Source of the DNA: Endotrypanum monterogeii
Lineage: Eukaryota > Euglenozoa > Kinetoplastea > Trypanosomatida > Trypanosomatidae
Direction: 5' to 3'
Assembly: GCA_000333855.2 (NCBI GenBank)
Contig: CM007321.1
Span: 1-64,000, forward strand
Length of the DNA: 64,000 bases
The position numbers and the translations under genes were made by a program. Positions within the stretch are counted from its first letter, which is position 1. Every line of letters starts with the position of its first letter. Below are positions 11,124 through 22,180 of the stretch, piece by piece. The notes under the pieces are model-generated. The model saw only the letters and a list, made by a program, of their open reading frames with translations, did no database searches and had not been told where the DNA came from.

Positions 11124-13151
11124 CTAGAGAAAGGATGACGAAGACTGAGGTGGCGGTATTTGTTGCTGGAAGGCGGTAATGCTAGCGACCTGCTGCGCAA
11201 TCCTATCAAGTTCTTCTAATTGTGCAAGGAACGAATCCATCGCACGGCGCTTGTCGTTCACGAGCTTCCGCGCGCGCTCAATAAAGCTGTGCGTGTTTGC
11301 ATTCATCTGCTCGGCATCGTACTTCACTTGGTACTCCTCCTTGATGCAGTTCATATCCGACTCGAGGTAGGCGTTGTATTGCTCAATGACGCGGCTTCGC
11401 TGAGCCGCTACGAGCTCGGCACCGCCCTCGAAGCGTTTGAAGCTCGGAAGGGCACTTAACCGCTCATGTGCCTCATCCTCACTGCACCGACCTGAGTCAC
11501 GGGGCCGCTTGCTGCACACCGTGTCGGGGGACCGCTCGCGCGATGGCGGTTTCACGTTGGAGAAGGCCAACTTGGCTTGCGATGACGGCGCAACTGTATT
11601 TACTGCACGGTTGCTAAGCAATGTAGTCCTGCGCGCCGCAACAGCCGCAGAGGTGCTAGACAGCAACGGTGCGGCGGTGAGCTGAGTCGTCGTTCTCCTT
11701 GACAGTGGCCTGCTCTCAGATGCCTGTTCAACGATCATGTCTTCCAGATCGTTGGACAGTGACACCGTACGCCGCGGTACCGCAACACGCTTCAGCTCCT
11801 TCACACGATCTGCGTAGCGCAGAGTGTTTAGCGTGTGCTCGGCATTGCTGTTCGACGGAGAAATAGCGCCGATCATGACGGTTCGGCAGTTCCCAATAAA
11901 AGAGTCGCGCAGAACCTCCGTCAGCTTCGAGCCGCGGAAGGGAACGTGTTTTTTGTTCTGATCTAAAAACCGAATGCACTCCTTCAGCGCGAGGAGGCTT
12001 TTATTGATCTCAGCCCCCTCCAGGCGCGTCTGTCGCGCGCAGTCCGCCGTATCGGCACCACGCTCGCTACCGGCGAGATCGATGAAGGTAAACTTTCCAC
12101 TCTGCTTCGCCGTCCGCTTCATCTTGAGCTTAATCTCGAGAATCGCGTGAGACCGAGAGCTGGTATCGTTCGCGCTCGTGGAGCCGCTGCTGCGGATGCT
12201 GTTTCCCTGGTCGATGATCGTCATGAGGGTCTCCACACTGCTAGAGCAGTGCTCTGTGAGGCCCCGAATGTTGACTCTCCCTTTGTCGTCCTCGAGTGCC
12301 CGCAGGGGACGTCGACTGTTCAGCAGGTCAAAAAGCTTTCCACTGTAAATCTCGTAAAACGAAACAACGATGCGCATGTCACCGCTGAGGCGGTCGAACA
12401 TGTCCTTCGCCGCCAGCGCGTAGAGACCCGGCTCTGGACTCTTGCCCAGCATCGTGTGTGTCTTGCCACTACCCGTCTGTCCATACGCAAAACACGTGGC
12501 ACTGCCACCATCAAATACCGTGTCGATCAGCACACGAGCAGTCCGGTTGTACACGTCGACGTTGTCGCACGCCTCGTCGAAGACCTCGTCGAAAAAAAAA
12601 CGGTGCACATGGGTATACTTGCGGAGGTCAACTTTTACCTTCGGCTCCTTCAGCACAATCTCACCACCGTTATCGGCGTCCGTAATGTCGACAAACCCAT
12701 TCGCCTCCTCGGCAGCGCTCAGCGGACGCTTGCGGATGGCCACAACGATGCGACTCTTGCGTTTCACCTCCTCTGAGTTGTCTGTCGACGGGCAAAGGAC
12801 GGTGGTGCCTCGCGAGGTGTACTTGCGCCGGCGCAATGTGGAGTCCTCCTCCTTCGCCTCCTGTGTGCTGTCGTCGCCATCGCCGTCGACGTCGCCATCG
12901 CCATCGAGCACGTCACTGCCGGAACGCGAGGCAGGAAGCGGGTTGGCCTTAAAATATTCAATGGCATCACGCAGCCGCAAAATGTCCATGGCCTCTACGA
13001 CGCCGTAGCCAATAAAGTCCTCTGGCTGCAAAGCAAGGAGATCCTTGAGAGTCATGCTCGACGCAAACGAGTTCTGAAAGCGCTCCAGCTGGTAACGTCG
13101 CAAGACGTCACTGACGTACTGCTGCGACGACAGCGGCTCCGTGGAAATCAT
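11124..13151 (-). CDS. KIN13-1: Kinesin-13 family microtubule depolymerase with N-terminal SAM domain
   Basis: The 675-residue protein has a SAM-like domain at about 5-70, an acidic linker with D/G repeats, a kinesin motor at about 133-475 and a coiled-coil-prone tail. The motor shows the P-loop [13 protein letters not shown] (222-234), switch I SSRSH (331-335) and switch II DLAGSE (358-363). The kinesin-13-specific KVD finger of loop L2 is present (KVKVD, 171-175), which argues for a depolymerase rather than a walking motor. Family members shorten microtubules in the spindle and set flagellum length. The motor lies in the middle of the chain, as in MCAK. L. major KIN13-1 is, from memory, LmjF.01.0030, consistent with the position here. 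The frame is intact. Confidence 0.95.
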   Translation of the reverse strand: MISTEPLSSQQYVSDVLRRYQLERFQNSFASSMTLKDLLALQPEDFIGYGVVEAMDILRLRDAIEYFKANPLPASRSGSDVLDGDGDVDGDGDDSTQEAKEEDSTLRRRKYTSRGTTVLCPSTDNSEEVKRKSRIVVAIRKRPLSAAEEANGFVDITDADNGGEIVLKEPKVKVDLRKYTHVHRFFFDEVFDEACDNVDVYNRTARVLIDTVFDGGSATCFAYGQTGSGKTHTMLGKSPEPGLYALAAKDMFDRLSGDMRIVVSFYEIYSGKLFDLLNSRRPLRALEDDKGRVNIRGLTEHCSSSVETLMTIIDQGNSIRSSGSTSANDTSSRSHAILEIKLKMKRTAKQSGKFTFIDLAGSERGADTADCARQTRLEGAEINKSLLALKECIRFLDQNKKHVPFRGSKLTEVLRDSFIGNCRTVMIGAISPSNSNAEHTLNTLRYADRVKELKRVAVPRRTVSLSNDLEDMIVEQASESRPLSRRTTTQLTAAPLLSSTSAAVAARRTTLLSNRAVNTVAPSSQAKLAFSNVKPPSRERSPDTVCSKRPRDSGRCSEDEAHERLSALPSFKRFEGGAELVAAQRSRVIEQYNAYLESDMNCIKEEYQVKYDAEQMNANTHSFIERARKLVNDKRRAMDSFLAQLEELDRIAQQVASITAFQQQIPPPQSSSSFL

Positions 13152-14143
13152 TTAAGAAGCGTTCGGTTGTAGTGTAGACACGCGAATGTGTACGGTGTAG
13201 GGGAGGGAGGGGAGGGGGGGGGGGGACAACGTGGGATGTGGCCACTGAATAATAACAATAATAAAAACACAAAGGAGCCTCCACGAGGCGGCTGGGGCAG
13301 TGCTGAGCCTGCACGCCTTTGACCCGCCGGTAATGTGAAGAGGGGGGGGGAGATGTTGAGTAGGCGGGGCGAACACGAGGGGAGCCGACTCCGCCTAAGC
13401 TCAGATCACTTCTGCAGCTGAGGACGACAATGAAACCAAAAAAATGGAGGCCCAAATTCGATAGCCGAAGCGCATCCACATCGACGAGCTCTATGTTGCG
13501 GACGAGAGCCCAAGTCTGATAGGAGAGGGAGAAGTGGTGGTGTGTGAGGACGTCAAGAAAAAAGAAAAGTGTACCGGCACACGGAGATATGCGTATAAAT
13601 ATATATACACATATATATATATATTTATATATATATATGTATGTATGTATATATGTGTGTATGTATGTTTGTGTGAGAGAGAAAAAATAGGTTCGTGCGA
13701 TCTGTACCCCACTGGTTTCTACTTCCAGGTGGTCGTGAAGCGACAGGAGCGAGAAGGTGCTTTCGAGGACTTGAGAAGGGGGAAAAAGAGAAGCAGTGGC
13801 GACAGTGCACGAGAAGAGTGGCACTGCGGGGAAAGGATGGCGCTGCTCCTCGCAGCAGGCAGCAGTACGTGCGTCAGATGCACCATTCATATATTTGACG
13901 CTATGGAAACACCTAACCCTCTCATTGTATCTATAGGTGTACGTCTCCCCTGCGGAGAATTCTTCGCAGGGGTCAACATCAACACGACTCCTCGTGGTAA
14001 ATATATTTATATATTGGGGGACGTATTAATGTACGTAGTGAGTGGGTTGCGACAGTGTGTGGAGGTTCACGCGTTTTGTTGCGGAGGGTCTTGCGAAGAG
14101 GGAATCGACTATTAAAAAAAGGAGGAGCATTGAGCAGCAAATC
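13152..14143. other. Intergenic region upstream of kinesin
   Basis: No gene seen. A run of about 12 G on the plus strand near 13214-13226 inside a GGAGG-rich block gives a strong pyrimidine tract in the transcribed direction, 50-90 bases before the kinesin start. A TA-rich composite repeat lies at about 13595-13675, with TATG and GTGT flanks. Confidence 0.55.
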
Positions 14144-14713
14144 TTAAACAGCAGCAATATCGTTCACCACCGACAACGCTGGCCGCCAAGACTTCCCAAC
14201 ACTGTTGATGTCGCGGAGCTCGGCCTCCTTTTTCGCAAAGAATCCGTCTCGGCCCCACTGCTGAATGGCGTCGTCCGTAAAGGGACCATGCTCGACGGTG
14301 GGCTTGGCCCTCCACCGCATCATCCAGACGTGCGGGAGTGTCGTGCCGGCTAGGCGGCCCTCTCCGAGGGCCTTGAGGAGTATCGCCTCGCGCGACATGC
14401 GCATCATCACCAGCTCGTGCTGCGTCATTGCCTCGTGGTGTAGTTGGGTGAGTTGATCAAAAACTGCAGGGCTTTCTTTCGAGTGCCGCCGAAGAGCGTC
14501 GGCGAAGACTTCGCCCTCTTTCAGCTGCGCTAGCACCGACTCCAGCATCGAGAGCAGTGGCGTTGCCAGTGGCTCTTCGTACTCCTCGACGGCGGATAGG
14601 GACGATGACATCGACCGCGACCGCCCAAAGGCTGTGGAGCTCGCAGCTTCGCTCACGGAAAGCGCGGAGGCAGACTCGGTGGAGTCCGCCGACAGAGAAC
14701 GAGGTCGCTTCAT
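14144..14713 (-). CDS. GYF-domain protein, CD2BP2/Lin1-like U5 snRNP component
   Basis: The 189-residue product has a Ser-rich, acidic N-terminal third and a C-terminal GYF domain at about 129-179. The pattern W(M)MRW...E.GPF....I..W...GFF matches the family signature W.YKW...GPF....M..W...GYF, with Phe in place of the Tyr of GYF. In CD2BP2/Lin1 the GYF domain ends the protein, as here, and the protein belongs to the U5 snRNP (52K). In trypanosomatids it would act in spliced-leader trans-splicing. The Met at 14713 was chosen because the longer open frame upstream runs through poly-T and CA repeat and encodes low-complexity sequence. Confidence 0.8.
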   Translation of the reverse strand: MKRPRSLSADSTESASALSVSEAASSTAFGRSRSMSSSLSAVEEYEEPLATPLLSMLESVLAQLKEGEVFADALRRHSKESPAVFDQLTQLHHEAMTQHELVMMRMSREAILLKALGEGRLAGTTLPHVWMMRWRAKPTVEHGPFTDDAIQQWGRDGFFAKKEAELRDINSVGKSWRPALSVVNDIAAV

Positions 14714-14884
14714 TCTGCGTGAAGGGTCAGCGAGTCTTCCTAGGTGCGCGTGGAGGTGTATTGGCGGAAGAGAGAGATGAGAGGAGAGGGGAGGAGGTGG
14801 ATCAGTGGGAGGTCCTACAGGAGAGCCAACTAAACATACCGCAGCGAATAATACCCACAACACAGGGAGCAGAGAAGATATTTG

Positions 14885-14915
<31 letters not shown>

Positions 14916-15176
14916 GGGGAAGGGGAGCCACCACGCGCAGTGGAAAAAAAAAAAAAAAGTGTCTTGGTTTGGTCTTCACCGGTGGCAGCCAATGTGAACG
15001 AGAAAAGAAGCAAGCAAACAAAAGAGGAAGGCGGAGAGGGAAAAGGCGAGGGAGCGTACACGGGAAATCCTCCTGCAGACCCCAAGAAGAATATCGCATA
15101 GAATATCTCAATCACAGCTCACGTCGTGCACAATGCTGCAGAGCGCACCACTTCGCCCATGAGCAACGAGGTCAAA

Positions 15177-15219
<43 letters not shown>

Positions 15220-15974
15220 GACTCTGTCGCGTTGAGGAGTGCGAGACGGTAACACGAAAAACAAAGAAGAGCGAAGGCCCCATCGCAGAAGAGAAGACGC
15301 GCGAGTTACAACTCTACGCTTCTTGTAGTGCCTCAGAAAACTTCTGCCACCCCTACCCCCACCTCCAAGGGAAATACGTGGCATATGTCAATCGCACCCT
15401 ATCCTCTATACCTGCAGGCTTCGCGGCGTGTGTGCGGTTGGCTGCTGTCCCCTCCCCCTCCCCCTCCCTCCCGCACCCCCCCCACCCACACACACAGGAC
15501 ACCGTCATCCCATGTACCTCTTCGATATATCTAGCTTTGTTTCTTCCTGTGAACGCCACATCAACACATGATTACTGCCAGCGACCCAGTCTCCCTCCCT
15601 CCCTCCCCCCCCCATCTCTCACCGCCGCTTATGCAGCGCACATGGAAATGTTATGATGAGTCGGGGATCAACTGAGAGGAAGAGGGGACGCCGCTGGGTG
15701 TGAAAAAAGGTATGTGGGACGCGTAGTGCCGACTGATCAGGAGACAAGGAAAAAGAAGGGGTCTGGCGGGAAGGTGCATCAGCAGAGATGTATGAGGTGC
15801 TTCTCTCTGGGAGTGGCATACTTTCTTTTTTTTTTTTTGCTTCCCTGTTTTCCACCTCTTCCCCCCCCCCTCCTTCCCCTTGCTTGATCAGTGCTTTCCC
15901 AGAGCACACTCAGTCAACCTCACTTCACGCAGACACCTCCTGTACCCAGAGCTCAAACACGTACCCACCTCTGT
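14714..15974. other. Intergenic region with GT, poly-A and TA arrays
   Basis: No gene seen. It contains (GT)n at 14885-14911, an A15 run at 14944-14958 (T-tract in the transcribed direction, a plausible splice signal for the GYF gene), a TA array at 15181-15216, and plus-strand pyrimidine blocks at 15449-15495, 15590-15615 and 15820-15880 that read as G-rich purine tracts in the sense of transcription downstream of the next gene. Confidence 0.55.
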
Positions 15975-16727
15975 TTATGTGCGAGGGGGTGTTCCCATGC
16001 TCATTCGATCCACAATATTGCCAACAGACTCATCTTGAACGTCTGCACCAGCCATTCCCCTGGGCACCTCACTCGATGCGCTCTCACTAGCTGAGCCCGA
16101 ACCTCCAGCCTCACCACGCTGCTCCTCCAGCCTCTTACGTAGTGCTGCCTTCTTTGCCGCGATACTCTCGCGCAGCTTCTGAAGCGTCTCCTCACGCGTT
16201 TCGTTGAGTGTCCCCCGCTCCTTTACGATAAGCTCACGCTGCCGCTCCAGCTCACGTTTTTTTCGAAGCTCCAATATGCGACTCTGCAGCTGCGACTCGA
16301 CGCCTCCGTTCACCTCGCGCTGTCTCAGCGGTGTGATGATGGTGCGCGCGTGTTCCCAGACAATGTCCATCTTCAGACAGCCCTCTTTGTATTTGAGCTC
16401 ATCGACGCGGTCCGAGTCGAGGTCGGCAACCTGCTCGATCGTCCAAATATTCCGCTCGATCAACTTCTTTGTGGTGTGGGTGCCACAGCAATCGAGCCAG
16501 GAGACAAATGTACCCGGAGTTACATCCGGCGCACACTCCAGATGCACTAGCCACCAACGGCGGTCCTCGTTGGTGACACGACCGCTGGTCCCGATACCGC
16601 GCGTGGAGAAGACCAAAGCCGGTGCAAACGATACGCCGGCGGAGGCAGAGGCGCTGCTGCTGCCGTGGGTCGAAGTGGTGCTACGGTAGGCGATAGGGTG
16701 CGCACAGAAGAGTGGTAGTCGCCTCAT
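15975..16727 (-). CDS. Conserved-looking protein of unknown function, likely mitochondrial
   Basis: The 250-residue product begins with an Arg/Ser/Thr/Ala-rich stretch of about 50 residues without acidic residues, typical of a mitochondrial presequence. A compact middle domain (about 58-140) contains a tryptophan pair, WLDCCGTHT and a helical segment LIERNIWTIEQVADLDSDRVDELKY that resembles SAM or helix-hairpin-helix folds, where such 'rate of passage through a helix pair' wording is common; I do not assign the family. Residues about 155-215 are a charged coiled coil (repeated K/R/E/L), and the tail is Ser/Gly-rich. The Met at 16727 is preferred over the one at 16946 because the intervening sequence is compositionally non-coding. 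No recognised catalytic motif. Confidence 0.75.
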   Translation of the reverse strand: MRRLPLFCAHPIAYRSTTSTHGSSSASASAGVSFAPALVFSTRGIGTSGRVTNEDRRWWLVHLECAPDVTPGTFVSWLDCCGTHTTKKLIERNIWTIEQVADLDSDRVDELKYKEGCLKMDIVWEHARTIITPLRQREVNGGVESQLQSRILELRKKRELERQRELIVKERGTLNETREETLQKLRESIAAKKAALRKRLEEQRGEAGGSGSASESASSEVPRGMAGADVQDESVGNIVDRMSMGTPPRT

Positions 16728-17826
16728 TTCCCCTATTTCCCTCGCCCTTCTCTGAGAAATGCAATGACCGAGTCGGCTTGCTCCGCAAGAGGATGCCACG
16801 ATGGAGGGAGGATGGAAATGGTAAAATCGAAAGACAGCGGGGGAAGAAGACGAGCTTAGTGGGCTCTGCCACGGTTTCCACACAATGGGGAATACAGTGA
16901 GTTGAGGCTGAGTGCTGGCAGGATACACGCGCACCCCCGTCTCCACGGCGCGCTGGGAGGGGAGGGGAGTGGAGGGGAGGGGTCTCCAACGTAAGGTAAA
17001 GCTTCAAGACGAAGACATAAATAATAATAATAAAAGGGAGGATAGGGAATTGATGGTCAAGTGGAAGGGGAGTCGATGAAGCATACAGAATCGCACAGAG
17101 CAAATAAAACAATACATGTGATGGAATACATTCAACGAAAACGGGTACAGTGAGTCGACGACCGACCTTCAAAAAAAAAAAAAAGAGGGGGTTAGAGGTG
17201 CGATGGAGGAGGCAACATGATCGCACGGAGATGAGGGAGCGCTTCGAGGCACCGAAAAAACGGTATTTTCTTTTGTTTTTGTGTGTGTGGGGGGGGGGGG
17301 ACGCAGTGTAAAGCACGAACAACACGAGCGCACAAATACAGCGCCACGTGAGAGGACGACGAGCCACCGAAGCCTCAATAGTATGGAATATAATAAGGAA
17401 GTGATGACGGAAACGGATCCATTTGAAAAAAGTACTTCAGCCTCACAGAATCAATGACATGTGCATCTACACAATCCAGTGTGAGGTTACACTCCCTGTC
17501 AGATACTTTTTTTATAACCGTCCCTTGACAGAAGCCCAAATCCGTACCTCCCACCACCCCACTCCCTTCGTGAGAGTTGCTACAAGCACACAATGACGAG
17601 AGGTGGTCATATGCGAGGGTGGAGCGGGGCGTGGAGTTTCTGGAAAGTAAGAAAGTGAAGGATATGTCTGCGTCCAGTGGCGGCTGACGTGGGAAGGGGG
17701 GCGCATATCCGAGAAAACACACCACGTGTGCAATGAAGGCGATGAGCACCACTCACTGTAACCCCACCCCACCCCCACACCTCCACACCAATCCCTTAAT
17801 TTCATTTCAGTAGACCTTTTCTTCGC
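16728..17826. other. Intergenic region, includes potential G-quadruplex
   Basis: No gene seen. A poly-A run at about 17170-17184 and a G-run at 17289-17300 are the main tracts. The block at 17762-17776 is CCCC-A-CCCC-A-CCCCC on the plus strand, so the transcribed strand carries three adjacent G4-5 runs about 50 bases past the stop codon of the BSD gene; the neighbouring GG pairs could supply a fourth run. Confidence 0.5.
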
Positions 17827-19686
17827 TCATTTCACGCAAGATGCTACATTCTCCTGCTCGTCCTCCTCCTCCCAAGGCATTTTGGCAAACTCAACTCGGC
17901 CCACGCCTGTCGTATCGTCGCCTGGGTTGGAGGAAAGCGCAGGGACTGTCGCCCCCGCTGCATTCGGGGTGGCCGCAACGGAAAGGACCCCAGGAGAAGC
18001 TTCTCGCTGCAAATCTTTCGAGATCGTTTGCACCTCCTGCGGTGGTGTCGGTGGAACAGATGAGGAAACACTCAAGATCACCTCATCTACGATCGCAGCA
18101 ACTGGAGCAGCTGAAGAACCCGCGCTGTCGTCGACGCACATCGGTTGTGGAATTTTGAGGGCCTCCAACGCATCGCCGTACGAGGAGAGCAACTCCTCCA
18201 AAGAAGTGAGGGTCGAACTCACAAGGCGGTGCGCGTTGCCTGTCGGACTAATACTCTTCAACACAATATCCAGCAATCCTTTACAGTGGCGCGCTGTTTC
18301 CATCGCAACGGTGCACCACGGCTCCGCAGCCTCGCCGCGCTTGATCATCCCTTCCACGACGGCGATGACATCCTCGGTGTCAAGGATGTGCCCCATAAGA
18401 TCCTCCAGAGGAGTGGAGATATCTTGGGGGCACACCCGTGAAGGTGTGCATAGCACTGCGAGCACCGCTGCAACTTGCCGCTCCGTCACACAGTGGCCTA
18501 CACAGTGCACCTTCCAGAAGTAGTTCGCCCAGAACGTATCCTCCTTGATACGGGCGGGCACTAGGCGATAGCGGCAGGCCCGCAGCTCGTCAGAGGCAAG
18601 CAAACCCTGGTGCACATCACGGTCCAAGTCGAACAGGTTGTATTGCGCCCACAAATCCGCAGCCGCTAGACCGACCTCCGCGAACAACGCCAACTCGTCC
18701 GACGAGAGGGTCTTCTCCACACCGTGCCGATACGTGCCGCTCAGCGCAGCCAGTCGCTCGCTCACGAGACAAAGCCATTCAGATGCGCGGTGGCGCCACT
18801 TCTCTGGTGGCGTCTCCCACGGAGGTAAACAAACGGGAGTCAAAGCAGCCGACGCCGCTGTCGTTGTCGTCGTCGCTGGCAAAGCGGAGTCAACCGCTGT
18901 CGAGGGCAAAGAGGGGGTGATGGGCCAAATGAGAGAGGAGCTCTCCGCGACCGATGCGGGTGGCACGAGAATGACGCTGTTCAGAGTCTCGCGACTTTCG
19001 TGATAGAGTCTGGCCGTGCTGCCCAGCAAGTGGTTCACCGATGTGGTCAAGGAAGAAAAAAATGACAAGGCCGTGGCGGTAGCCTGGTGAAGGGGAACGC
19101 TAATGCCGGTGGCAATGGTGATCTGCAGCGTGAAGGACAACGGTGATCCGCTGACGTAGCGCGCGTTCTGGAGGACCTCTGCGGGAATGAAATCCGGGAG
19201 GCTTATCTGTGTGCTGTTCGCATCGATCACTGTCGTCTTTGTTGACCGAATATTTTTTTCCGGTGTCGCACCACTTTTTCCATCAGGACAGCTCTCCCCT
19301 TGTTTTGCCGTCGAGAGACCTACAGAGTCGATGGGGAGCACCTCGCACGTCACGGCGCAGCCACCTGGAAAGTCGCTGGGGGGTGAGGGTGACCACGGCG
19401 ACCCTGACCCCGACGTCGTCAGACGGCCTGGCGCGGCGGTCGGAGACGGGGGCGGTGGAACGAACTCGACGAGTACACCAAACGGGTCGTTGGAAGGCGT
19501 AGTGCTCTGCACCAAGCCGCGTAGGAGCACCAGTCTGAATTGATACCTCCGAGTTGTTGTGTTGGGTATCCAGAAGGGCAGCGAGGTAAGCTTATTGTGG
19601 CGACCGAGGTCCTCCAACCCGACAGCCTCCCAGCGATAGATGGCCGTGCGTTCATCCACGCTGCGCACGAGTTCGACGGACGACAT
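17827..19686 (-). CDS. BSD-domain protein
   Basis: The 619-residue product has a beta-rich N-terminal region (about 10-75, continuing at 160-200) of unknown family, then low-complexity Thr/Ala-rich sequence. A helical region follows whose segment at about 345-395 fits the BSD domain, with the diagnostic DTFWANYFWKV (FW...YF) after a hydrophobic helix. BSD domains occur in TFIIH p62, synapse-associated and plant DOS2-like proteins. The C-terminal 100 residues are disordered, ending in an acidic DEQEN stretch. The Met at 19686 is chosen because the upstream extension is encoded by a TG repeat (19717-19759) and would give poly-TH. The role cannot be stated from sequence alone. Confidence 0.85.
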   Translation of the reverse strand: MSSVELVRSVDERTAIYRWEAVGLEDLGRHNKLTSLPFWIPNTTTRRYQFRLVLLRGLVQSTTPSNDPFGVLVEFVPPPPSPTAAPGRLTTSGSGSPWSPSPPSDFPGGCAVTCEVLPIDSVGLSTAKQGESCPDGKSGATPEKNIRSTKTTVIDANSTQISLPDFIPAEVLQNARYVSGSPLSFTLQITIATGISVPLHQATATALSFFSSLTTSVNHLLGSTARLYHESRETLNSVILVPPASVAESSSLIWPITPSLPSTAVDSALPATTTTTAASAALTPVCLPPWETPPEKWRHRASEWLCLVSERLAALSGTYRHGVEKTLSSDELALFAEVGLAAADLWAQYNLFDLDRDVHQGLLASDELRACRYRLVPARIKEDTFWANYFWKVHCVGHCVTERQVAAVLAVLCTPSRVCPQDISTPLEDLMGHILDTEDVIAVVEGMIKRGEAAEPWCTVAMETARHCKGLLDIVLKSISPTGNAHRLVSSTLTSLEELLSSYGDALEALKIPQPMCVDDSAGSSAAPVAAIVDEVILSVSSSVPPTPPQEVQTISKDLQREASPGVLSVAATPNAAGATVPALSSNPGDDTTGVGRVEFAKMPWEEEDEQENVASCVK

Positions 19687-19722
19687 GCAAACAACTGTTG
19701 GGGTGCTCCCCTGTCTGTGTGT

Positions 19723-19765
<43 letters not shown>

Positions 19766-20374
19766 GGGAGGGGGAAGCAGACACAATCTAGAGTATATGA
19801 CCTTAATGACGCCTTCAAAAAAAAAAAAAAATTGTGTATATAAACCTGCACGTGTAGGGCCAAAGAAGTGGACTGCGTTGTAGGTGTGGGAGGGGAAGAG
19901 GTAGAGGGGGAGGGAGTCGGAGACAGCGCATGTCCTTCGGCTCGCTGCTGCAGCCAAGGGCAATGCAACCAGCCTCTTGTAAGCCGGGCGGTGAGGAAGA
20001 CTTGTACGCGCTCCGGTGTGGTGCACCACACCGGCGGCATTTACCAGGATAGGATTCTGGTCGGGTTGAAGGTATATGGTGTACTACGTATAGATGCACG
20101 CGTGCACTCGTTAAGCGTGGGGAAGGGCCTCTCTCTTTTTTCCCCAGACAGCCGATATCGAAGGGGGAAAAAAAGAGAGTGGAGGCTCCACCAGGTGTCG
20201 CACGGGGAGAGCTCGAAACAACGAGCAAGTCGCAGAAGAAACATCATTTGTGAGTGTATATGGAGGGGGGGGGAAGAGAAAGAAATCTGAAGGTAAGGAG
20301 GAGCGCCATACAGCAACAGAACACTAGATGATGCATACATTCTCTCCCCCTCCCCCCCCCTCTGTACTTCATAG
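19687..20374. other. Intergenic region with long GT array
   Basis: No gene seen. A (GT)n array spans 19717-19759, an A14 run lies near 19817-19830, and a pyrimidine block CTCTCCCCCTCCCCCCCCCT occurs at 20342-20361 (sense-strand purine/G-rich) immediately after the stop of the next gene. Confidence 0.55.
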
Positions 20375-21123
20375 CTAGACCCCTTCGAGCAACAACACAC
20401 GTTCCACGACTACGTTGCTGACCAACACTGCCGCCTCCGACATCAGCTTCGAAGTCAGGTGGTCCTTATATGGGCCCATAAACATGCCTTCGCGGCGCGC
20501 TTTGGATAGCAGGATGCCGGCAGACTGCTCAGCACACCGTACTCGTGCGACGTGGGCCACAGCCTTGCCAATGACCTCATTCGGTGGCTCGGGACCGACG
20601 GCCGCAAGGTAACGCTCAATCTGTTTGAAGGGTATCGTATAGAAAACTGTCACCATCATGCTCAAGGATCCATCGCGCACAGCCACCCCCTCCACCGCGC
20701 AGTTCACATACTCCCCGGGTCTTCGAAGACACCTCGAGGGAGCGTAAAGACGCCGAAAAAGGACGTCGGTGGCACCAACAACCGCGTCCGGCTCCAGTAC
20801 ATCAGAGCGGACCCAAAATACAGCGACACATCAAAGTGTGACACACGCGGGAGCGAGTCTCGGTGCATCTCGCGGTCTGCAGAGGTGCACAAGACCGTCT
20901 TACGGCGCGTGTCATAGACGACCGTTACACAACGCGGGTGAACGGGAACCGAGCAGATCTGAACAACTTTGCAGAGGCAAAGCAGACCTACACCGGCTAC
21001 CGCGAGCGGCAGCAGCACACCTCTGCTGTTACCTATCCGACCTTCGGAGGACGAAGTAGACGCCACCACCGCGGGGGGGGAACCAGTGGACATAGGCATC
21101 CAGATGCAGCGTTCCAAGGCCAA
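20375..21123 (-). CDS. Possible band-7/SPFH-like membrane protein, frameshifted
   Basis: Two minus-strand frames (20704-21123 and 20375 to about 20715) join into one protein of about 249 residues if a single base is added in the short C4/G3 run at 20713-20719; the corrected length is a whole number of codons. The N-terminal half has one transmembrane helix (about residues 34-55: VLLPLAVAGVGLLCLCKVV) followed by a segment VTVVYDTRRKTVL, an arrangement seen in stomatin/prohibitin proteins. The C-terminal half contains RDGSLSMMVTVFYTI and a long amphipathic helix region. The family call is tentative; the gene itself looks real in both halves. The downstream frame has no ATG at its beginning, which supports a broken frame rather than two genes. 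Confidence 0.65.
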
Positions 21124-21852
21124 GATGATAAGGTAAGAAAGCCAAGCTCAAGGGGGGGGAGGGGTCAAGATTTGACGCTCAGACTGGAGTTAGACCGTCT
21201 AGATGGAGCCAGACAAACAACAGCAATGGGGTGAATCGTTTGGGAAGCTTGGAAGGCAACACACAAATAACATATGTATATATATATATATATAGTTACC
21301 CAAGTGTGCAGGGCTGGTGTATGTCAGCCCCGCGCGCCGCAGCACAGTGAAATAGAAACTGCGCCAGAGGTGACAGGGACCAACAACTCTCAGAACGCGT
21401 GCGCGTGTGTATGAGAGGAAGGGGAAAAAAAAAGAGAAAGAGGAGACGAGGGGGGGGGGGGTTAAAATGTACATGGAGATATCCTGTGCAAAGAAATACT
21501 TGGGTGAAGCGGCTACTTGCAAGAGTCGATGGGCTCTGACGGAGAAAGCGAGAGGGTGCAAACAGAGCAACATCAGCCATCCCCTCCCCCCCCCCGCTTC
21601 CACGGACCCCAGATACCTACTGCCATCCCCAACCACAAATATTTTGTCATAATGTTTACATCACTCGCCGCTATTGAGCGTCGGCATAGTCGTCCACTCC
21701 CTCCTTGATAGCTTTCTGGTTCCTGGTAAACTTAAAAATTTACTTGTGATGGTGATGATATAAGCAACACGGCAGTGAGGAGGAAGAGAGAGAAAGGGAG
21801 GGTGGGTGGGAGAGAAAGTCCATAGTTCCCCCGCCCCCCCCCTCCCGTCTCT
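21124..21852. other. Intergenic region with TA array and poly-G
   Basis: No gene seen. It carries a TA array at 21275-21295, a G10 run at about 21451-21461 and a C-rich block near 21583-21598. ATG-initiated frames here are short and low in complexity. Confidence 0.55.
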
Positions 21853-22126
21853 TTATCTGCGGAAGAGACCCCTCGAAAAATAAAAAGTGGCTCCATCTGC
21901 CCCTCCCTTCTTTTTTTTTACGTCTTGACAGGACCTGGATCAGGTCGGGTGGAGTGTCGAGCGCTTGAGTACCCTCTTTTGTTTTGTAGACAACGGAAGG
22001 GGACTGAACGCGGCGGACGTCGGGAAAGCACATCCCGGATAATGCTGTGTTGAGATACCCCTCGACATTCACACACGTTTTATTGTCCTCATGATGAGAT
22101 GCAAGATTTTTGCGGCACTCGAGCAT
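21853..22126 (-). CDS. Small protein-coding ORF, unknown; possible frameshift in A9 run
   Basis: From an ATG at 22126 the frame encodes about 75 residues of ordinary, non-repetitive composition with Cys at 4, 18 and 33 and a basic segment, then meets a run of nine A on the transcribed strand (near 21910-21918). As written, the frame continues to 21740 through low-complexity sequence (128 residues). Removing one A gives a 90-residue product ending at 21853 with a normal-looking Gly/Phe/Arg tail. The cysteine spacing (13 and 14) does not match the CX9C twin motif. I do not recognise the family. It lies alone between the band-7-like and kinase genes with room for its own UTRs. Confidence 0.45.
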
Positions 22127-22135
22127 CTCTCAACC

Positions 22136-22180
<45 letters not shown>

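Noticed and set aside
12147..12776. 209-residue plus-strand frame inside the kinesin gene
   Set aside because: Shadow frame antisense to the motor domain; no domain of its own.
19687..20040. N-terminal extension of the BSD gene to 20040
   Set aside because: Translates a GT array as poly-TH; composition unlike the downstream protein, so the start at 19686 was used.
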